DNA from: an uncultured Verrucomicrobiota bacterium
Lineage (GTDB): Bacteria; Verrucomicrobiota; Verrucomicrobiia; Limisphaerales; CAIQOK01
Assembly (NCBI GenBank): GCA_903873415.1
Contig: CAIQOK010000019.1
Coordinates: forward strand, 31,480-95,479
Reading direction: 5' to 3'
Length of the DNA stretch: 64,000 nt
The translations under genes and the position numbers were made by a program. This document shows positions 59,414-64,000 of this stretch, one piece after another (position 1 is the first letter of the stretch; each line of letters starts with the position of its first letter). Under the pieces are notes generated by a model. The model did not search any database. It had not been told where the DNA came from and worked only from the letters and a program-made list of their open reading frames with translations.

Positions 59414-60550
59414 ATGACCCTCGACAAACTTGCGGCCCCTGTCCTAGCCAACTCCATGAACACCGTCACCCCCCGCGTCTTCATTGCCGCCACGCGCCAG
59501 AACGACGGCAAAACCACCACCTCTCTGGGGCTTATCGCCGCCCTCCAAGCCCACTTCCCCCGCGTCGGCTACATCAAACCCGTCGGCCAGCGCTTCGTCG
59601 AAATCGAGGAGCAGAAGATTGACGAGGACACCGTCCTAATGGACAGCGTTTACCGGCTCAACTGCCCGCTGGTAGACATGAGCCCGATTGCCGTGGAGCC
59701 GGATTTCACCCGGAAATACCTTCTTCAGTCAAACAACGAGGCGCTCGTCAAAAAAATCCTCAAGGCATTTGATCGCGTCGCATGGGAAAAGGACTTCGTC
59801 CTCTGCGAAGGCTCGGGCCATGCCGGCGTGGGCTCCGTCTTCGATTTGTCCAACGCCCAGGTCGCCAAAACCCTCGGCGCCAAGGTCATCATCGTCACCC
59901 AGGGCGGCATCGGCAAACCCATCGACGAGGTCGCTCTCAACCAGGCCCTCTTTGAAAAGGAAGGCGTGGAGATCATCGGCGTCATCCTCAACAAAGTCAT
60001 GGGCGACAAGATGGATTACGTGACCGACTTTGCCCGGCGCGGCCTCAAGCGCAGAGGCTTGGAACTGCTCGGCGTCATTCCCCATCAGCGCATCCTGGCC
60101 AAGCCCACGGTGGACTTGGTCCGGGAAGCCCTCGAAGCCATCCTGCTCAACCAACCCCAAAACCTCCACGGCTTGGTCGACGATGTGATTGTGGGCGCCA
60201 TGGCCGCCCAGCACGCAATCAATTACTTCCGCCCCGGCGCTCTGCTCATCACCCCGGGGGACCGCGAGGACATTCTTCTGGCTGCCTGCTCCAGCTTGGA
60301 CACCCAGCTTGAGGCCCGCATGGTGGGCATCGTGTTGACAGGCGGCCTCCAACCCAGTCCCGCCGTGACCAAGATCATCCGCTCCATGTCCATCCCGGTA
60401 TTGCTTGCCAGGCAGGACAGTTACGAGACGGCCTCCACAGTGCATGATCTGACGGTGAAAACCCGGCCAAGCGACGCCGAAAAAATCTCTCTCATCCGGG
60501 ATCTCATCGCCCGGAACGTGAACCTTCCAAAAATCCTCCAAGCCTTGTGA
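59414..60550 (+). CDS. AAA/DRTGG-domain protein (Pta regulatory domain as a separate gene)
   Basis: A 378-residue protein resembling the N-terminal regulatory part of long Pta proteins. RVFIAATRQNDGKTTTSLGL is a P-loop variant, followed by LCEGSGHAGVGSVFDLSNAQ and VIIVTQGGIGKPIDEVALNQ. The DRTGG domain occupies the second half (VVGAM- and TPGDREDILLAACSS-like segments, then VLTGGLQPSPAVTKIIRS). It has no acetyltransferase core. It lies between pta (15-base gap) and hisC (its stop is one base before the hisC ATG), so the three form one transcript. It may control Pta in trans; this is an inference. An alternative start at 59456 removes 14 residues. Confidence 0.82.
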   Translation: MTLDKLAAPVLANSMNTVTPRVFIAATRQNDGKTTTSLGLIAALQAHFPRVGYIKPVGQRFVEIEEQKIDEDTVLMDSVYRLNCPLVDMSPIAVEPDFTRKYLLQSNNEALVKKILKAFDRVAWEKDFVLCEGSGHAGVGSVFDLSNAQVAKTLGAKVIIVTQGGIGKPIDEVALNQALFEKEGVEIIGVILNKVMGDKMDYVTDFARRGLKRRGLELLGVIPHQRILAKPTVDLVREALEAILLNQPQNLHGLVDDVIVGAMAAQHAINYFRPGALLITPGDREDILLAACSSLDTQLEARMVGIVLTGGLQPSPAVTKIIRSMSIPVLLARQDSYETASTVHDLTVKTRPSDAEKISLIRDLIARNVNLPKILQAL

Positions 60551-60551
60551 T

Positions 60552-61658
60552 ATGACCACCCTGCCCTCTTTCAACCCGGCTCTGACCAGTCTGCCGGTCT
60601 ACCAACCCGGACGCCCGATCGACGAAGTGGCCCGCGAACTGGGCCTGCCCCCCTCCAGCATCATCAAACTGGCGTCCAATGAAAACCCGCTTGGCCCCTC
60701 CCGGCTGGCCTTAGCCGCCATGCGCAAGGCCCTCCGCCATAACCACCTCTACCCCGACGGCAGCGCCTTCCACCTTAAACAAAAGCTCGCCGCCAAACTC
60801 GCCCTCACCCCGGCCCACTTGATCCTCGGCAACGGTTCCAACGAAATCATCGAATTCCTCGGCCACGCCCTCCTCTCGCCCGCTGCCGAAGTGGTCGTCT
60901 CCCAATACTGCTTTGCCGTCTACTCCATCGTCACGGCCCTCTTCGGGGCCAAGCTTGTGACCGTGCCCGCCAAGGACTTGGGGCACGATCTGGACGCCAT
61001 GCTGGCGGCCATCACGCCCGCCACGCGGATTGTTTTTGTGGCGAACCCGAACAATCCGACGGGCACCTTGGTTTCACGCGAGGCCCTCCGCCGGTTTGTC
61101 GATGCCTTTCCGCCCCATGTGGTTCTGGCACTCGACGAGGCTTATGTGGAATTTCTCGAGGAACCGTTAGACCTGCTGCCGGACATCCGCACCGGGACCA
61201 AACCCAATCTCGTGATAATGCGCACCTTCTCGAAAATCTATGGCCTGGCAGGCAGCCGCATCGGCTATGGCATCGGACACCCGGAGCTTGTCGCCGCACT
61301 GGAAAAAATCCGCCAACCCTTCAATCTCAACGCCATTGCCCAAGCAGGCGCTCTGGCCGCGCTGGACGATGACGCCCATGTCCAGAAGAGCAAGCGGATC
61401 AACGAGCGCGGCCTTAAACTTTACACCCGCACATTGCGCCGGCTCGGTCTGGAGTTTGTGCCATCCTCTGCCAATTTCGTTCTGGTCAAAGTGGGCCAGG
61501 GCCGCCAAGTCTTCGATGCCCTGCAACGAAAAGGCGTCATCACCCGCCCTATGGGAGGCTATGCGCTGCCGGAATGGATCCGCATCTCCGTGGGAACGCC
61601 AGCCGAGAACAGGCGCTGCCTCGACGCACTGGCAGAGGTGCTTGCGGAAATAAAGTGA
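60552..61658 (+). CDS. hisC: histidinol-phosphate aminotransferase
   Basis: A 368-residue PLP enzyme of histidine synthesis that converts imidazole acetol phosphate and glutamate to histidinol phosphate. SNENPLGPS, DGSAFHLKQKLA and ANPNNPTGTLVS are aminotransferase class I/II signatures; LDEAYVEF has the Asp that contacts the cofactor; the Schiff-base Lys 228 lies in RTFSKIYGLAGSRIGYG. The C-terminus GYALPEWIRISVGTPAENRR completes the family. No other his genes are nearby. It begins one base after the stop of the AAA/DRTGG gene, indicating translational coupling. Confidence 0.94.
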   Translation: MTTLPSFNPALTSLPVYQPGRPIDEVARELGLPPSSIIKLASNENPLGPSRLALAAMRKALRHNHLYPDGSAFHLKQKLAAKLALTPAHLILGNGSNEIIEFLGHALLSPAAEVVVSQYCFAVYSIVTALFGAKLVTVPAKDLGHDLDAMLAAITPATRIVFVANPNNPTGTLVSREALRRFVDAFPPHVVLALDEAYVEFLEEPLDLLPDIRTGTKPNLVIMRTFSKIYGLAGSRIGYGIGHPELVAALEKIRQPFNLNAIAQAGALAALDDDAHVQKSKRINERGLKLYTRTLRRLGLEFVPSSANFVLVKVGQGRQVFDALQRKGVITRPMGGYALPEWIRISVGTPAENRRCLDALAEVLAEIK

Positions 61659-61738
61659 CCAACCCCGGTCCCACCCGGAGCCGGCACCCTGCCAAGTCAG
61701 GGGCCCCCATAGTTTCCAACCGTCGGTCGCCCGGTTAA

Positions 61739-63307
61739 TCAAGGCCGCTGTAGCCTGAAAAAACGAACGCCCTCCCCTACGGGCACCGTGCTGAGATTCA
61801 AACCGGTGTTGGTGTCCACCATCGGCGATGGGACAACGGCCGACCAGCCCGCCGGCGGCGCCAGATCCAGAGCCCCCATGAGGGTGAAGCCGGCCGGATA
61901 AGCCGGCCAAGAGAAGATGAGGTTGGTGCCTGCCGTTGCCATGCCAAGAGGCTGGGTGAAAAACTCAAAGGCTAGACCGTAATTTTCCACCGCGGAAACA
62001 AGGCTGTTGGTGGTTTTCTGCACCTGCAAATCATAGCGCCCCGCCGCCACTGCGGGCACAAACAAATGCCGAACGTTGTCCACCGCGCCGGTGCTCACAG
62101 CCACAATATTGCTGTTGGCTGCATTGACGAGAAACAGGTTGAGATTGTTGACCCGCAACTGGCCTGCCTGCCGGTTCCAGACCATCGTTGCCGTCAAGGT
62201 AAAAGGCCCGGCGTTGCTCGCACTCAGGTTAAAGTAGTAATGGTTGACCACCTCTTTCATGGCCGAACCGCTTCCGCTGTTCGTGATCGAACCATAGTCC
62301 CACCCCGTCAATGAGGGTTCGTTGATGATGTTGGTTCCCGGCACATGCGCGGCCCCCGGGGCATTGGTGGTGACTTGTAGCCGGGATTGCCTGCCCCCTT
62401 TGAGCTGCTTCCACGAATTGTAGACATTGAGCACTCCAGCACCATGTCGCGCGTCCATGGGGCGACCGGGGCCGTTGGTCCAGTCGGCAGGCTTGACCGC
62501 CCCGTTAAGCAACAGGGCCTTGAGCACGGTCAGATTTGTAGCCACGCCCGCAGTGCCAGCCCCCCCGTCGTTGCGAGCCGCCGCCTGAAGCAAAAGCACC
62601 GCCGCCCCGGAAACATAGGCCGTGGCGTAACTAACCGCCCCGCCGGGCGCCTGGGCATCATCAGGCGCCACCAAATCGGGCTTGCACCGCCCATCCTCCG
62701 TCGGTCCAAGGGCCGTGTAGGGATTGTTGTAAATCCCCACCGCAACCCCGTTGAAACAGCTCGCCGGCGAATAGATCGGCCCGCCCGGAGCGCCGGAAAC
62801 AATCACCGCATTATGATTGAATGCATAATTGTCCAGCGCCTGGTCCACGGTGGAGTTGGTGGCGCCAAAGGTGAAACTTTGGTTGACCACCCGGGCCGCG
62901 ATACTGGCCGGAGCGGGGCCGATCAGCAGGTTGATAAAATAATTGGCCTCGTAATTGTAAACGTGGCTCACATTTGTCGCCACACCATTGGGCACCCCGT
63001 AGAAATTGCCCGCCACCGTGTCGGCATGCGCCGATTCACTCCCGATGCCATTGGGAAATGTGGTGGAGGTGGCACCGCTGCTGGAAATCCAAGTGAACAG
63101 CCCCTGAGCCTGCCCCACGGTCGACGGGTTGACCTGGCAATCGTTTCCACCGTAGGTGTTGGGGGCTTCCGGCTGGGCTACCGCTATGCCAGTGCCTTTG
63201 AGCGACGCATCAAAACGCCGCAGCAGGTTCAACCCAATGACATCCAGATCACTGGCCTGCACGCCAAGTGCAATCCAAAACAAAACTTGTGAGCAGAAAA
63301 ACTTCAC
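61739..63307 (-). CDS. exported subtilisin-like (S8) protein with altered catalytic motif
   Basis: A 522-residue protein with the signal peptide MKFFCSQVLFWIALGVQA. The S8-like segments are in order: GTGIAVAQPEAP where the catalytic Asp normally sits (DTG-like) but Gln-Pro-Glu is found, ESAHADTVAGNFYG (His of HGT-like), NAVIVSGAPGG, PTEDGRCKPDLVAPD and VSYATAYVSGAAVLLLQAA (Ser of GTSxAxP-like, here AVSYATAY). The C-terminal 200 residues form strand-rich modules ending in GLNLSTVPVGEGVRFFRLQR, a form typical of verrucomicrobial exported proteins. The usual Asp is missing, so proteolytic activity is uncertain. It is convergent with hisC. Confidence 0.75.
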   Translation of the reverse strand: MKFFCSQVLFWIALGVQASDLDVIGLNLLRRFDASLKGTGIAVAQPEAPNTYGGNDCQVNPSTVGQAQGLFTWISSSGATSTTFPNGIGSESAHADTVAGNFYGVPNGVATNVSHVYNYEANYFINLLIGPAPASIAARVVNQSFTFGATNSTVDQALDNYAFNHNAVIVSGAPGGPIYSPASCFNGVAVGIYNNPYTALGPTEDGRCKPDLVAPDDAQAPGGAVSYATAYVSGAAVLLLQAAARNDGGAGTAGVATNLTVLKALLLNGAVKPADWTNGPGRPMDARHGAGVLNVYNSWKQLKGGRQSRLQVTTNAPGAAHVPGTNIINEPSLTGWDYGSITNSGSGSAMKEVVNHYYFNLSASNAGPFTLTATMVWNRQAGQLRVNNLNLFLVNAANSNIVAVSTGAVDNVRHLFVPAVAAGRYDLQVQKTTNSLVSAVENYGLAFEFFTQPLGMATAGTNLIFSWPAYPAGFTLMGALDLAPPAGWSAVVPSPMVDTNTGLNLSTVPVGEGVRFFRLQRP

Positions 63308-63419
63308 GCCGATTTATCACCACTCATTAACCCGCAGTCCCCGGCAAAGTCAAGACCACCGCGCATCCCGCCCCCCGCTCTGGCGCGGGGATTGCTCTCT
63401 TCCCAGGTGGAGTGACTGC

Positions 63420-63644
63420 ATGGCAACAAAAATGAATCTGATGAAATATCTGCAGGAAGTGCGGGGATTCGCCCAAATCGAGGCGCACCCCTTCCCAAAC
63501 CATACCCCGGCTCTCCGGATTTACCCGCTGGCAGCAGACCGGCCGCAGCTCAGGAAACACCTGCCTGTGATCTTCAAGGACCCGCCCGCCCTGCCACTGC
63601 CGGTCAAAATCAATTTCGTCCCCGGAACAAGCGCCGCTCCGTAA
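63420..63644 (+). CDS. small hypothetical protein, RBS-supported
   Basis: A 74-codon frame starting MATKMNLMKYLQEVRGFAQI at 63420. GGAG at 63409-63412 lies seven bases before the ATG, a well-placed RBS. The frame continues through Pro-rich segments (PFPNHTPALRIYPL, DPPALPLPVKINFVP) to TAA at 63642-63644. No family name is recognised; the N-terminal amphipathic helix (NLMKYLQEVRGFAQ) resembles small conserved verrucomicrobial proteins, but this is from memory only. The start is divergent from the S8-like gene. Confidence 0.5.
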   Translation: MATKMNLMKYLQEVRGFAQIEAHPFPNHTPALRIYPLAADRPQLRKHLPVIFKDPPALPLPVKINFVPGTSAAP

Positions 63645-63864
63645 AGCCTTGCCAGCAAACGGCAAAAACTCCGGCGCCCGCTTAAAAAACCACGACTCCA
63701 CGACCTCGCGCCCGCCATTTCGCAATCCGCTTGAGTCCCTGCTCAATGCCCCCGTCCTCCTGCCATCGCACCGGCTTGAATTCTCAGAAACCCCTTCAGA
63801 CAACGCACGCGCCGCAAAACCCTGCCAAGCACCCGCCGCCTTTTTTCAACAGGATCGGCCCTTA

Positions 63865-64000
63865 GAGCCTGTCTGAAAAGTCATGATCGTCCAGCAATCA
63901 AGCGAGTCTGCGGAGTTGGATTCGTATCATTGCAATATATACCAAAGCCTCTGCGCTGGAGTCCGTGGTCTCGTAATCGCGCACCAGTCGCCGCTGGCAC
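63865..64000 (-). mobile_element. IS5-type insertion sequence, end and C-terminus of transposase, cut by window edge
   Basis: The IS boundary is GAGCCTGTCTGAAAA at 63865-63879, preceded by TTA, as expected for terminal repeats and TNA target of the IS1031-like IS5 subgroup. The minus strand then encodes RRLVRDYETTDSSAEALVYI and AMIRIQLRRLA to a TGA at 63898-63900, which is the typical C-terminal end of IS5-family transposases. The rest of the element lies beyond 64000. Confidence 0.8.
63898..64000 (-). CDS. IS5-family transposase, C-terminal fragment (partial)
   Basis: The frame is open to the window edge; the visible 33 residues end RDYETTDSSAEALVYIAMIR, then IQLRRLA and stop. The R-DYE-(S/T)-x-x-x-SAEA-x-(V/I)-YIAM pattern is a hallmark of the C-terminus of DDE transposases in the IS5 group. 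The protein mobilises the surrounding element, and its intactness cannot be judged from this fragment. Confidence 0.8.
   Translation of the reverse strand, partial: CQRRLVRDYETTDSSAEALVYIAMIRIQLRRLA

Overview
This 64 kb window is GC-rich bacterial chromosomal DNA, most likely from an uncultured member of the Verrucomicrobiota. This is inferred from gene content: a C-terminal segment of the type LQSSTNLxxW, a pseudopilin-type remnant with a GGNQVYAD core, paired sulfatases, DUF1080 and DUF885 proteins, a CBS-type family II pyrophosphatase and a porin-cytochrome operon. No rRNA, tRNA or CRISPR array was seen.

Layout. 1-9.2 kb: the end of a TolC-type efflux protein, an alpha/beta hydrolase, a stand-alone C-terminal half of carbamoyl-phosphate synthase (CarB), ileS and a DUF885 peptidase-like protein. 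9.4-16.7 kb: an exported methyltransferase, then a three-gene minus-strand operon (nine-heme cytochrome, eight-heme MtrA-like cytochrome, MtrB/PioB-like barrel), which looks like a conduit for moving electrons across the outer membrane, and a GldG-like protein. 17-21 kb: CBS-DRTGG-DHH pyrophosphatase, YmdB-like phosphoesterase and a DUF3500 protein. 21.3-27.5 kb: a plus-strand cluster of an RNA m5U methyltransferase, a DUF2723-TPR membrane protein, a GT4 glycosyltransferase and a WecA/MraY-like phosphosugar transferase, probably for envelope glycan assembly.

27.5-34.6 kb: a ClC-type channel lacking the usual proton glutamate, an HU protein with a 15-bp tandem duplication at its start, a gene graveyard (ISL3 transposase relic, exported-protein fragment, pseudopilin relic) and two sulfatases joined by an ATGA overlap. 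34.8-43 kb: rlmN, glycogen phosphorylase, glycogen synthase, serS, a fatty acid desaturase and a Cys-rich small protein. 43-47 kb: a DUF481 barrel, a small glycogen-binding-like protein and a beta-propeller/DUF1080 pair. 47.4-55.5 kb: an AddAB-type helicase-nuclease pair whose addA is frameshifted at a run of six C, and a DegP-type protease. 55.5-64 kb: a 1.2 kb stretch without recognisable genes, a small coiled-coil protein with a lipoprotein, a pta / AAA-DRTGG / hisC cluster, an atypical subtilisin-like exported protein, a small RBS-supported ORF and the edge of an IS5-type element that runs out of the window.

The best candidate for an unusual system is the porin-cytochrome operon at 10.5-15.4 kb. 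Next are the split carB, the separate Pta catalytic and regulatory genes, and the altered ClC channel. All function calls come from reading translated sequences and recognising family motifs; no database search was run.
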